NCBI RefSeq assembly: GCF_037325665.1 | Contig: NC_090245.1 | Location: forward strand, 48,607,269 to 48,671,268 | Source of the DNA: Littorina saxatilis | Taxonomy: Eukaryota > Mollusca > Gastropoda > Littorinimorpha > Littorinidae | Direction: 5' to 3' | DNA: 64,000 bases | In this document: piece by piece, positions 10,899 to 21,683 of the stretch | Position numbering within the stretch: the first letter of the stretch is position 1 | How the letters are laid out: the number at the start of each line of letters is the position of its first letter | The notes under the pieces: generated by a model | Told to the model about the DNA's origin: nothing | Database searches by the model: none | What the model saw: the letters and a program-made list of their open reading frames with translations, nothing else | Position numbers and translations under genes: made by a program

Positions 10899-11201
10899 GT
10901 GTGGGTTTGTGTGGATGTGGATGTGGTTGAGTGTGTCGGCGGCGTTGTGTGGATGTGGTTGAGTGTGTGGGCGGCGTTGTGTGGATGTGGTTGAGTGTGT
11001 GGGCGGCGTGTGTATGCAAGCCGATCACTTCGGCTCGATCCTCGATCAGCACCTCCGGATCGATGGGCAACTTGATTTCAAATGCTTTCTGCACTAAATT
11101 GGACAGTTCATGCTTGCGGTAATCGCTAAACGTGACGCCTCTTTCACCAAGAACGACTGTAACTCGCTAACGATAGCAGGCTTTCCCTTCGCTGACGCCA
11201 T
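10899..11201 (-). pseudogene. N-terminal fragment of a transposon-borne protein (SAP-like start)
   Basis: On the minus strand an ATG at 11201 reads MASAKGKPAIVSELQSF. A one-base frame change is followed by LGERGVTFSDYRKHELSNLV and then KLPIDPEVLIEDRAEVIG. The pattern of a short helix, G-V-x-F-S-x-Y-R-K and a leucine-rich helix resembles the SAP-like N-terminus of many transposon-encoded proteins, including partners carrying YqaJ nucleases. That family link is inference. Downstream the frame runs into a 30-bp GTGGATGTGGTTGAGTGTGT minisatellite (about 10903-11015), so the true exon end is unclear. Broken and partial. Confidence 0.4.
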
Positions 11202-11354
11202 TGTTTGGTCTCCCAAACAAGGGAAACTACTCTCATAGGTCAGTTTCCACTAAAAAGACAGGAGTTTATGCATACGCCCTATTTCGGGAGCGTCGGCTGC
11301 TTCGAACACCAACCCACAGTGATTTACGATATGATGACCCTCTGCACCGTTTTT

Positions 11355-11911
11355 GAGTCACTTGAGAAAATGTGACTCTATGTAATCGGTCAGTGTTAGT
11401 CTGTCCGGCCGGCCGTCCGGCCGGCCGGCCGGCCGTAGACACCACCTTAACGTTGGACTTTTCTCGGAAACTATTAAAGCGATTGGGCTCATATTTTGTT
11501 TAGTCGTGACCTCCAATGACCTCTACACTTTAACGATGGTTTCGTTGACCTTTGACCTTTTTCAAGGTCACAGGTCAGCGTCAAAGGAAAAATTAGACAT
11601 TTTATATCTTTGACAAAGTTCATCGGATGTGATTGAAACTTTGTAGGATTATTCTTTACATCAAAGTATTTACATCTGTAGCCTTTTACGAACGTTATCA
11701 GAAAAACAAGGGAGATAACTAGCCTTTTCTGTTCGGCAACACACAACTTAACGTTGGGCTTTTCTCGGAAACTATAAAAGTGACCGGGCTCAAATTTTAT
11801 GTGAACGTGACTCATTGTGTTGTGAATAGCAATTTCTTCCTGTCCATCTGATGCCTCATATAATATTCAGAACTGCGAAAGTGACTCGATCGAGCGTTTG
11901 CTCTTCTTGTT
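11355..11911 (+). mobile_element. Family C helentron-like repeat, complete copy
   Basis: It starts GAGTCACTTGAG, which folds against GTGACTC. Next come a GGCC-rich tandem tract, the phrase TTAACGTTGGACTTTTC, AGGTCA-type motifs, the inverted motif AAGTGACTC, the hairpin GAGC-GTTT-GCTC and TTCTTGTT. The TTAACGTTGGA phrase after the GC-rich tract is shared with family B, suggesting common descent. Confidence 0.8.
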
Positions 11912-12290
11912 TCGATTAGTAACTAACATTGTAAGTTACTTTTATGCTAATTGTACCCGTACGCATACTGTTTCACTTGTATATTCAGTTAATTATTGGT
12001 AGAAAAGTATCTACGGGAAGTTGCTATGCTCCCAACAAATGAACACTCCCCGAGCAACTGAGTGACGTCCCCTGATGTCAACGTGACGCGTTGGATCGCT
12101 CATTCGTAATAAAAAACAACATTGGTATGTTATTTCTCGCAATGTACCTGCATTCATCTGGGAGATTGGTGCTATGCTTACATTGTAAGAATGTTTTGAA
12201 ACCTTTGCGTATTTTGTTTACATCGTAGTTGTCTTGAAATATGCGAAAACCGTACATGTCAGTACTAAAAAGACGCTGTCGGCTGCTTTA
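11912..12290. other. Spacer, nothing recognised
   Basis: Unique-looking AT-rich sequence between the family C repeat and the Tc1 element. No frame with recognisable content and no clear repeat. Confidence 0.4.
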
Positions 12291-13885
12291 CACTCTTCAA
12301 AAAAAATTAAGGATCGGTTGAAAAAACGGATCTAAATATAAAAAATTGCCAAAAAATTAAACATCGACATAATAATTAAAAGATTAATGTGTTTGAATTA
12401 ACAAATGAACAATGAGTTTTGACCTAGAATTTTGTTTGGCAGGCAGAGTTATTTCCCTTTGTGGGACTTCTCAAAAGCTTCTGCTTTTTGGAAGTAAAAG
12501 GGGGTGTTTTATAGCCCCATGAAATTTGCGGAACGCATGCCAGGGCAAAAGGTTGTGATGCACGTGCTACAACAGGGTCCTGGCTATGAACATCGCTCAC
12601 CAGCTTGTGTTTAAAGGTTGACACGCTGACACAATTATGCACAGTAGCAACATGCCCCCACGAAGAAAACTGAGCGATTTGGATAGAGGAAGGGCAATAG
12701 GATGGCTACAAGACGGTGTTGCTGCCAGGCACGTGGCCCAGAGGCTTGCAGTGGCTTCCTCTGTCATCATCAGACAAAAACAGAGATTCCACGCAACTGG
12801 AAGAGTGCAAGAGCGACAACGTTCTGGTCGGCCCAGAGTCACCACACAAAGAGAGGATCGCAGGCAGGCCATGCAACAAAGAATGGCTACGGCAAATAAC
12901 ATTAGGCAACGCCTACACGCTACCACCAACACTGTTGTTAGTGGTCAGACGATCCGAAACCGCTTACACAACTTTGGCTTGCGTGCAAGGCGTCCAGTCC
13001 GAGGAACAACCCTGACTGCTAATCACCGAGCAGCTCGCCGAGCCTGGTGCACTCAACATGTCAGGTGGCAACGTCAGCAGTGGGCTCAGGTGTTGTTTAC
13101 AGATGAGTCCCGCTTTTGCTTGGAACCTGCTGATGGTCGCATCCTAGTGTGGAGGCGTCGCGAAGAGCGCTTCGCAGAAGGCGCTGTTCTGGAACGACAG
13201 CGTTTTGGCGGAGGCTCTGTGATGGTCTGGGGAGGGATCAGCACACGTCTAAGGACACCTCAGTACCATGTAGTGGGCAACTTGACCGGTGTCCGCTACC
13301 AGAACGAGATCCTGCAACCCCTGGTCGTTCCAGCCCTCCAATCGATCGGCCCTCGTGCGATTCTTCAGGATGACAACGCACCTCCCCATCGCTCTGCAGC
13401 TGTAAACACCTTCATCCAGCAGGCCAGGGTCAACAGGATGATGTGGCCAGCCAACAGCCCGGACCTGAACCCCATAGAGCACATGTGGGACGAGCTTTGT
13501 CGTCGGGATAAGCAACATCACCCTCCTCCTGCCAATCTGGGTCAACTGCTGCAATGGCTCCAGCAGGAGTGGAATGGAGTTCCCAGAGCACTCATATGCA
13601 ACCTGATCCACTCCATGCGCCAACGATGTGTTGAATGCCTGGCACACAACGGAGGGCACACGCGTTATTGATACCGATTCACATTGTTGTGAATTCCATT
13701 TTCGAGGGTTGTCACGTTTGACACACTCCAGCTAAATTGTCGCTGCCGCGTTCGATCTTTGCTTTGTTTGTCATTACTCCGTGGTTGTTCAATTATATAA
13801 TTTTAAGAAAATGAAAGAATTCGGTCTTGTCTGTTTTGTGTGGCGTGCTTGTAAAAAGGTGATCCTTAACTTTTTTTGAAGAGTG
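12291..13885 (+). mobile_element. Tc1-family DNA transposon, apparently intact
   Basis: A 1595-bp element flanked by TA on both sides. The terminal inverted repeats begin CACTCTTCAAAAAAA, continue with TTAAGGATC, and differ at one position over about 25 bp. One uninterrupted transposase gene fills the middle. Intact ends, target duplication and open frame together suggest a recently active or still active copy. Confidence 0.93.
12637..13671 (+). CDS. Tc1-type transposase (DD34E)
   Basis: A 344-codon open frame for a cut-and-paste transposase that binds the element's inverted repeats and inserts at TA. Residues 1-120 form a two-part helix-turn-helix DNA-binding region, with the linker motif SGRPR at 63-67. 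The catalytic DDE domain has Asp156 in FTDESRF, Asp246 in LQDDNAPPH and Glu281 in NPIEHMW. There are 34 residues between the second Asp and the Glu, the Tc1 signature. The length matches the family norm. Met6 (12652, MPPRRKL) is an equally likely start, since most relatives begin with a short M-P-R segment. No stop or frame change was seen. The base composition is richer in GC than the flanks, in line with horizontal or recent arrival, though that is inference. Confidence 0.93.
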   Translation: MHSSNMPPRRKLSDLDRGRAIGWLQDGVAARHVAQRLAVASSVIIRQKQRFHATGRVQERQRSGRPRVTTQREDRRQAMQQRMATANNIRQRLHATTNTVVSGQTIRNRLHNFGLRARRPVRGTTLTANHRAARRAWCTQHVRWQRQQWAQVLFTDESRFCLEPADGRILVWRRREERFAEGAVLERQRFGGGSVMVWGGISTRLRTPQYHVVGNLTGVRYQNEILQPLVVPALQSIGPRAILQDDNAPPHRSAAVNTFIQQARVNRMMWPANSPDLNPIEHMWDELCRRDKQHHPPPANLGQLLQWLQQEWNGVPRALICNLIHSMRQRCVECLAHNGGHTRY

Positions 13886-14025
13886 TATGTACGTAGGGCA
13901 GTTAATCGACTTCCAAAATGGAATGGTCTAGCTCGACATCTGTCAGAACAAAACACTCTGCTTTTAGCCACGGGAAATATTTGGGGTCCAGCATCATTGT
14001 TTAGTAATGTGGAGACGATAAGCTA

Positions 14026-15424
14026 CACTGAGCCTAAAAAGTTAAGGATATTTTGTCAGTGGTATAGCCCAGATACAGCAGTTTTTTGGTCAGAAAAAAT
14101 GTGTTTCTGGAATCTGAGTAATATTTTGGTATGACGTCACAGGTCCGTAACCACGCATACCCTCAAAAATGGCGTTTTTTGAGGGCATGATTCACTTTCA
14201 ACCGTCGAAACAGTGTCTTAAACTGAATGATATTTTACATTTTTTACACCAAAAAGTTTATTTGGTGTCTTACCTAACAGTTCATACACATTTCGTTCAA
14301 ATCGGTCGCTAAGTCAGGTTGATCTAGCGTGTAAAAGAGAGCGACCTAATCCTGAAAAACAGCAACAAATCCAGGGTTTTTGTCGTGTTTTTGCTGGGTA
14401 GCTGCAGTTGATATGCAATAAAACTACAAATAGCAGCCTCGCCAAATTTCACAGAATGATAACAAAGACCCTCATCTGGATTCGCGCTAGTACTAACTAC
14501 TTGGAGCAAACAGAACCCGAGAATGGACGTTGTAACGGTTTTCCGTTAAACATTTGCAAACGTTCGTAACGTCCTAGAAACAAATGTGACATGCACGTTA
14601 CTGTGTACACTTTGCAAAAAATGGTGCCATTACATGTGTGCCAAGTTTCAGAAACATCCTTTCATGGGCTCAAAAGACATAGCCTCACGATTTTGAAGAA
14701 ATAAAAAGTAAAATCTTACTCCACTACGCTATTCTATTTTTAGACGATGACGTCTGCAAAACTCATATCAAGGTGGCTGAGTGGTCAGGACACACACTTT
14801 CCACTATCAAGGTTAATTGCACAAAGCGCAGCGATTGAAACCTTTTTCTTTTATATAAGATCTGCTGTTAGGTGTGTTGTTTTTGAAATTTGTCTTTGGC
14901 ACGGTGTTCTGGTGTGCAAGCGCATGCGTTTATGCATCTGTCTGTCTGTGACTACGTGTGTGTTTGTATACAGGTGTGCATGATAAAAAAAATAATCCAA
15001 AAACCTCCAAATAATTATACTTTTTGAGTTTGTGTGACTGTTCCCGTAGCTTGATGTTCACGGTTTACGAATTAAGGGACAACCAAAAAGGCGTTCTCTC
15101 TGTGATAAAACGGACAGATAACGGTTCTCTGTATACTAGGCCGTTATGACCTCAAGACAATGTTCTTAAAGACTTGAACACTTGGCGATGTCCATCCCCA
15201 CAGCTCTATTTCATAGCATTCCAACTGTCTGATTCGTCACAGCAAATGTCAGATTGTGTCTCGCCGCTATGAAGACGACGATGAAAAAAACCCAGTGTTG
15301 TCTCCATCTGACGTCATTTTTTTTAATTATATGACGTCATGTCTGCATTCTTCTGTCTTTTTACATTTAGTCAAGTTTTGACTAAATGTTTTAACATAGA
15401 GGGGGAATCGAGACGAGGGTCGTG

Positions 15425-15471
<47 letters not shown>

Positions 15472-17122
15472 GATTCAGACCAAACTACTGGACCGATCTT
15501 TATGAAATTTTACATGAGAGTTCCTGGGAATGATATCCCCGGACGTTTTTTTCTTTTTTTCGATAAATACCTTTGATGACGTCATATCCGGCTTTTTGTA
15601 AAAGTTGAGGCGGCACTGTCACACCCTCATTTTTCAATCAAATTGATTGAAATTTTGGCCAAGTAATCTTCGACGAAGGCCGGACTTCGGTATTGCATTT
15701 CAGCTTGGTGGCTTAAAAATTAATTTATGACTTTGGTCATTAAAAATCTGAAAATTGTTAAATAAAAATAAAACGATCCAAATTTACGTTCATCTTATTT
15801 TTCATCATGTTCTGATTCCAAAAACATATAAATATGTTATATTTGGATTAAAAACAAGCTCTGAAAATTAAAAATATAAAAATTATGATCAAAATTAAAT
15901 TTTCGAAATCAATTTGAAAACACTTTCATCTTATTTCTTGTCGGTTCCTGATTCCAAAAACATATAGATATGATATGTTTGGATTAAAAACACGCTCAGA
16001 AAGTTAAAACGAAGAGAGGCACAGAAAAGCGTGCTATGCAGCACAGCGAAACCGCTACCGCACTAAACAGGCTCGTCACTTTCACTGCCTTTTCCATTAG
16101 CGGCGGACTACAGTCATTGTGAAAAAATGTAGTGCGTTCAGTTTCATTCTGTGAGTTCGACAGCTTGACTAAATGTTGTATTTTCGCCTTACGCGACTTG
16201 TTGATTCTTTGTCTTTTTTACTTCTTTCTTTTACAGCACAGCTGTGTTCAAAACACGTGAACAGTTCTTTTCTGCGACTGCTACTGAGCAAGTTGTTCAC
16301 ATCATGCGTGAAGGCTATACCCATCCTATCTGAGAACGAGAAACAAAATTGTAGAAAAAGTCCTTTAAAAAAGTTGCGCGAAAGACACCAGGGACAGTAT
16401 TTTTCACCTCTTTTCAAACGATCATAACTTTTGAGCCCGTGAAAGAATGTTTCTGAAACTTGGCACACATGTAATGGCACCATTCTTTGCAAAGTATCCA
16501 AAGTTGTGTGCATGTCACATTTGTTTCTTGGACGTTACAAACGTTTACAAATTTTTAACGGAAAACCGTTACAACGTCCATTCTCGGATTCTGTTTGCTA
16601 TTAGTACTGGAACATATACTGACGAGGGTCTTTGTCATTGTTCTGTGAAATTTGGAGAGGCTGCTATTTGTAGTTTTAAATTTATTGCATATCAACTGCG
16701 TCTACCCAGCAAAGACACCATAAAAACCTTCGATTTTTTTGCCGTTTTTCAGGATTGTGGTCGCTCTTCTTTACACGCTGGATCAGCCTGACTGCGCGGC
16801 GGATTTGAACGAAATGTGTATGACTTGTTAGGTAGGACACCAAATAAACTTTTTGGTGTAAAAAATGTAAAATATCATTCAGTTTAAGTTACCGTTTTGA
16901 CGGTTGAAAGTGAATCATGCCGTCAAAAAACGCCATTTTTGAGGGTAGGTGTGGTCACGAACCTCTGACGTCATACCCAAATATTGCTCAGATTCCAGAA
17001 ACACATTTTTGAGCAGAAGAAATACTGATCTTCAAATACACGTATATTTCTGACCAAAAAACTGCTGTTTAACATCTGGGCTATACCACTGAAAAAATAT
17101 CCTTAACCTTTTGGGCTCAGTG
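14026..17122. mobile_element. 3.1-kb foldback element with long inverted repeats, TA-flanked
   Basis: Arms of about 0.65-0.7 kb (14026 to about 14690, and about 16425 to 17122) are inverted copies of each other. The outer ends read CACTGAGCC then AAAA and GTTAAGGATATT, and TA flanks both sides. No transposase is visible. The centre holds unique sequence and a family A repeat (15363-16202). CACT...GTTAAGGAT resembles the ends of the neighbouring Tc1 element, so I infer a non-autonomous Tc1/mariner-group element. Confidence 0.8.
15363..16202 (+). mobile_element. Family A helentron-like repeat, copy F4
   Basis: Inserted in the centre of the foldback element after a T-run. It starts ACATTTAGTCAAGT, has a (TG)n tract and TGACGTCA, and ends CTTGACTAAATGT, hairpin TCGC-CTTAC-GCGA, CTTGTT. 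It is more diverged than F3. Confidence 0.8.
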
Positions 17123-17560
17123 TACATGCCACTAACACGGCGGATCAGAAGAATCTTTTCAAATCGAAAGAAGAGGCATAGCCTCACTGACACTGTGGCA
17201 CAAGCGCATCAAATCTGTCAGAAAAACACTTCTACTTTTAACCGCGGGAAATGTAGGGTCAAGCATCATTTGGTAATGTGGAGAAGATAAGCTACATATG
17301 TCATTAAACACGGAGGATGAGAAGAATCTTCTCAAATCGAAAGAAGGGGCACAGCCTCGCTATGACAAAGGGCGTAAGAATACGCTCTCTGGAAAAGTTA
17401 GCGCACTCCAAGAGTGCGCTAACAATTTTAAGCGCATTGCCATTAGCCAATCAACTGTTTCACATCAGTCATGTGACACCAGTACTTACTGACAATTATT
17501 ATTATTATAAGAAACCGACCTGAATTGTATGCGTGCGTGCGTATGTGTTTGTGTGTGCAG

Positions 17561-18417
17561 CCACCCTTGTGCACGGCAGCCTACAGATCGTTTTGTTATC
17601 ATGGGTGCCCAGCTCAAACAAAACTGTCACCTTCTATATCATTGCCGCCTCCTGGGGCATGGGAGATGCTGTCATCCAGACACAGATCAATGGTGAGGGT
17701 GACGTCATGGAGTGCTTTTGTGATGTCACCACACTGTCCATCTTGAAGATTAAGCTTGATTTCTTTTGTACATTCGCCCCCCCCCCCCCACCCTCTCAAA
17801 TATTGCCTAATCCCGGGGGTGAAATACTCCAAATGAATGGACAATATCTTAAACTTGTGCTTACACCTTCCCTGATTTGTGTGTGCTGGGTGACCATGTC
17901 ATTTAAAACCAAAAATTAAACTTGTCACTTTAGGAGCGATTTGAAACATTGCTCTGGCGGGGAAAACAAGTTTTTTTGTAAGGCAGATGGAGCAGTTATA
18001 AAAGTATGAGCGAAACTACATTTCTGTGTCGATTAAACACGTAACATGTTCGTTATAACGGGCAGGCTGGGTGTGTCAAAGAAAATTGTCCATTTTAATG
18101 TAATAGTTTAATGGACAACAAGGTGTTGTTATTGTCATCGTTATTGTTTTTGTTATTGTTATAATGAAGTGCTGGTTCTTTGTGCAGCCCTGTACGGCGC
18201 TATTTTCGCGGAAAACACGGAGGCAGCGTTTGCCAACTACCGGCTGTGGGAGTCGCTGGGCTTCGCCATGAGCTTCTGGTACCATGCCATGCTGACGATT
18301 AGGTCCAAGCTGTATATCTGCATCGCCTTCCTGCTGACCGGCATGGTGGGCTATGCCGTTGTGGAGGTCACGGAGAGGAGGAAACTGTCGCGGCTTAGAC
18401 ACCACATGAACACATAG
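17561..18417 (+). CDS. UNC93A paralogue, last two exons only
   Basis: Exon 17561-17692 encodes TLVHGSLQIVLLSWVP to WGMGDAVIQTQIN. Exon 18188-18417 encodes [20 protein letters not shown] to the TAG stop. Both have AG/GT borders in the same phase as exons 7 and 8 of UNC93A downstream (45509-45640 and 45859-46085), and the first is exactly the same length, 132 bp. They code for the last transmembrane segments and the cytosolic tail of a UNC93-type membrane protein. No stop or frame change is seen, so the exons look maintained. Exons 1-6 are not found in the 17.5 kb upstream, although the matching intron downstream is only 324 bp. Either repeats have expanded that intron beyond the window or this is a partial tail duplicate. 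The C-terminus RRKLSRLRHHMNT differs from the paralogue's [12 protein letters not shown] and runs into a minisatellite. Confidence 0.8.
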
Positions 18418-19560
18418 AACACAAAGACAACACTCTTTGTGTCCCACAAGAAACACGGAGCATGAGAGAACAGAACACACAGGCAACACTCTTTGTGTCT
18501 CCTAATAATGATAAGGGTATTTATATGGCTCAAATCCTTAAATAGTTCTAAGCGCCTTACAATCAATCTTAAATATAATATCAATTACAGCAACAATACA
18601 CATTTAAAAAAAGATAATTAAAATAATCTGTAAATAAATAAAAACACAACACCATATGAGAATAGAACACACAGACAGCACTCGTGGTGGCCCTCGGGAA
18701 ACATGGGACATGAGAGAATAGATCAAATAGACGACACACGTTGTGGCCGTCGGGAAACACGTGGCATAAGAGAATAAAACACACAGGCAACACTCTTTGT
18801 GTCCCACGGGAAACACGGGACATGAGAGAATAGAACAAATAGACGACACTCTTTGTGTCCAACGAGAAACACGTGGCATGAGAGAATAGAACACACAGGC
18901 AACACTCTTTGTGTCTCTCGGGAAACACGTGACATGAGAGAATAGAACAAATAGAAGACACTCTTTGTGTCCAACGAGAAACACGGTGCATGAGAGAATA
19001 GAACACACAGGCAACACTCTTTGTGTCTCTCGGGAAACACGTGACATGAGAGAATAGAACAAATAGAAGACACTCTTTGTGTCCAACGAGAAACACGGTG
19101 CATGAGAGAATAGAACACACAGGCAACACTATTTGTGTCTCTACGGAAACACGTGACATGAGAGAATAGAACAAATAGACGTCACTCTTTGTGTCCAACG
19201 AGAAACACGGTGCATGAGAGAATAGAACACACAGGCAACACTATTTGTGTCTCTACGGAAACACGTGACATGAGAGAATAGAACAAATAGACGTCACTCT
19301 TTGTGTCCAACGAGAAACACGGTGCATGAGAGAATAGAACACACAGGCAACACTATTTGTGTCTCTACGGAAACACGTGACATGAGAGAATAGAACAAAT
19401 AGACGACACTCTTTGTGTCCAACGAGAAACACGGTGCATGAGAGAATAGAACACACAGGCAACATTCGTTGTGTCCCTCGGGATACACAGGACATGAGAT
19501 ATGAGAACACACAGACAACACTCTTTGTGGCCCTCGGGAAACACGGGGCACGAGAGAGAA
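18400..19560. repeat. 62-bp minisatellite (124-bp higher-order unit)
   Basis: The unit is about GACATGAGAGAATAGAAC, ACACAGGCAACACTC, TTTGTGTCYC, then a CGGGAAACACG variant. Two alternating versions (GGCAACAC and AGACGACAC) make a 124-bp period. The array is interrupted at 18500-18655 by AT-rich DNA. The first unit overlaps the last codons of the UNC93A paralogue. Long open frames on the minus strand are artefacts of a unit whose doubled length does not create stops. Confidence 0.9.
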
Positions 19561-19833
19561 GAAAGAAGCCTGTTATAACCCCTGTCCTTTTTATCGATGG
19601 TGTGCAAGTTGAGCGAGTGGATGAGTACAAGTATCTTGGTACAGTCATAGACCACAAGCTGAATTTTAATACCAACACAGAATCTGTTCACAAAAAATGT
19701 CAGCCACGAGTGTACTGTCTACAGAAACTCAGATCCCTGGATGTGAACCCAATGATTTTATGCACTTTTTACAGGAGTTTTATTGAATCTGTTGTAACTT
19801 TTGGTTTTGTCTGCTGGTTTGGTGGTCTAAGTT

Positions 19834-21683
19834 GGGGAAGGGCTCCTAATATGGACCACAGACCTGTTTACCAGTACGATTTGGGCGTATTTTGTACGCC
19901 AAATTATTATCAGTACGCAAATACGCGACACACGCACAAAATACGCATAAGAAAAAGTCTAGAATAGTACGTTTTCTGGTGTTGGTGTGCTGATTACGGG
20001 ATGGTACAACCGATACCGGTTTTGGTCGAAGGGAGATAACCATGACAGCGAGTCTTCAGCTGTGGAAACCTTGTTCAGTTGTTGGCACGTGCGATTGTCT
20101 GGACAATCGTGGAAAAATGAAGCGGTAACATGTGCCAGTTTCGGATGACTGTACCAAGTCTAAACAGCAGAAGCACCAGATTTTCTTGGAGAAATATAAG
20201 AAAGAGCCAGGAATTGTGGAGACTCTACTGTGGGAAAAAGTCATGCACACTGCAAGTATTGTAAATCAGATTTCTCCGTTGCCCATGCTGGGAAATATGA
20301 CATCGAACGACACTGTAGTTCCAAAACTCACATGGACAAGGTTGCTGCAAAGAAATCCGCTGAAAGCTGCCAATGAATTATGAAGTTCATTCCCGCAAAG
20401 CAAATCCTGCCAGAAGAAAAGGCTGTAGTCCGTGCTGAAGCAATGTTTTCTGAGATGATTGTAAAAATGAACTTGCCACTGTCAACCGCAGATGTTATTT
20501 CACGAACTTCATCTTTTCATTATCAATCTGCTTGGAAGACACTGGTTATAATGTTATAAACTGACAGGTAAATAAAATTGTTTTATCTCTGTTGTATCGG
20601 AAGGAGTTAAATTCTGAAGATGTTCACAAGACATGCTACGACGCGTACGTTTTCCCTAGCCCATATGGCTTTGCTTGCAAAGTACACCAACTTTTTGAAA
20701 AATACACTCAACTTTTTGAAAAAGTACTCTTGCCTCAGGTTTAGGGTAAACGGGTCTGGGACCACTTTTTGTTTCATGCTGATAACTAGCTTGTTTTCTT
20801 GCGAAGACGTTTCATTTTGTGTTTGGTAGTCCTTCTCTCTTAGGTTAACCGTTAGGCCTAATAAGAGTGAAATAGCTTGGATAGACATTCAGCAAAAATT
20901 AAATACAGAAAAAATTACAAAGGGTCCATATTAGGAGCCTGGGCGCCTAATATGGACCAGTGAAGCGGCCTTCACGAATCACTGTAAAAAGCCCCCTATA
21001 TTTCAAAATAACATGATACAACTTAGTGTACAAGTCAGCCTAATTAAAATATGCTCTAGATTTATCTGTTTCGGGTTGATGAGAGCATTATTTGAAGCAC
21101 ACCAGGAAACTAAAGAAGCTTATCAAAAACAGAGTGAAAATATGTGAAATTATCAACTTCCACGAAAGAAGACTTTTTGTTGCATTTTTTTAAAATCTCG
21201 AGGGCTAGTTATAGGTTATTTCCAGCAAGCTTCTTAATGAATTAATGAAAATAGCCTTTAGCTTTTATTTTCTTCGATTTGTTGAAGGTGGTCCATATTA
21301 GGGGACTTGCACATACTTTGAGATTTTGCTATTATTTTTTGTTTTCAGTAGAAACTCGGGGTCAACACTGCTAAAATATAACAAATACGGTTTTAGCTGT
21401 CATATATAACAATTTTTGTGCGATAAAAGCTTTGGCTGTGGACAGAAACGAGTCCGTTTTGGGCGGCAAATTTAGAGTGAACGCTGCCAAAAATGAAAAA
21501 AAGAGAAAAAGCCTAACGGTTTTGAGATTTCTGTTTCTGCACCTGTTTTGACATGTGCAAGTTATCCAGAGAGGGTGAATACAGCAAATCAAACTGTTTT
21601 GAGCGCTCTAGCGCCGTTGGTTTGTCAGAACAGAAGCCGGTGGTCCATATTAGGAGCCGGTCCATATTAGGAGCCCTTCCCCT
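19834..21683. mobile_element. Family D element with GGGGAAGGGCTCC ends
   Basis: It is bounded by inverted GGGGAAGGGCTCCTAATATG repeats, and the motif CCTAATATGGACC recurs inside several times in both directions. It cuts the LINE coding sequence cleanly between the codons for S and T. I could not make out a convincing target duplication. A related copy starts near 28525. It carries a decayed gene fragment (20116-20560). Superfamily unassigned. Confidence 0.6.
20116..20560 (+). pseudogene. Decayed hAT-like zinc-finger gene fragment
   Basis: From an ATG at 20116 the frame reads MKR, a stop, then HVPVSDDCTKSKQQKHQIF and EKYKKEPGIV. After a frame change it reads HCKYCKSDFSVAHAGKYDIE then RHCSSKTHMDKVAA. 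After another in-frame stop it reads PAKQILPEEKAVVRAEAMF and LPLSTADVISRTSSF. A C-x2-C ... H-x-G-x(2)-D-x(3)-H finger followed by RAE..F and a D-V-I segment matches the N-terminal part of BED-finger-type hAT proteins. At least two stops and one frame change are present and the catalytic part is absent, so it is dead. It lies inside the family D element and may have been its own gene or captured cargo. Confidence 0.5.

Larger units (their letters stand above)
13925..17420. repeat. Diverged tandem repeat unit split by a foldback element
   Basis: The sequence around CATCTGTCAGAACAAAACAC to GACGATAAGCTA (before 14026) recurs at about 17210-17292 as ATCTGTCAGAAAAACAC to GAAGATAAGCTA. The sequence just after the foldback element (CATGCCACTAACACGG to CAAATCGAAAG) recurs at 17297-17342. 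So 17210-17420 is an uninterrupted copy of a unit whose first copy was split by the insertion at 14026-17122. Confidence 0.75.

Noticed and set aside
18581-19691. Several minus-strand frames of 100-205 codons (CSILSCHVF repeats)
   Set aside because: They follow the 62/124-bp minisatellite unit exactly. No domain, and they overlap the LINE fragment.
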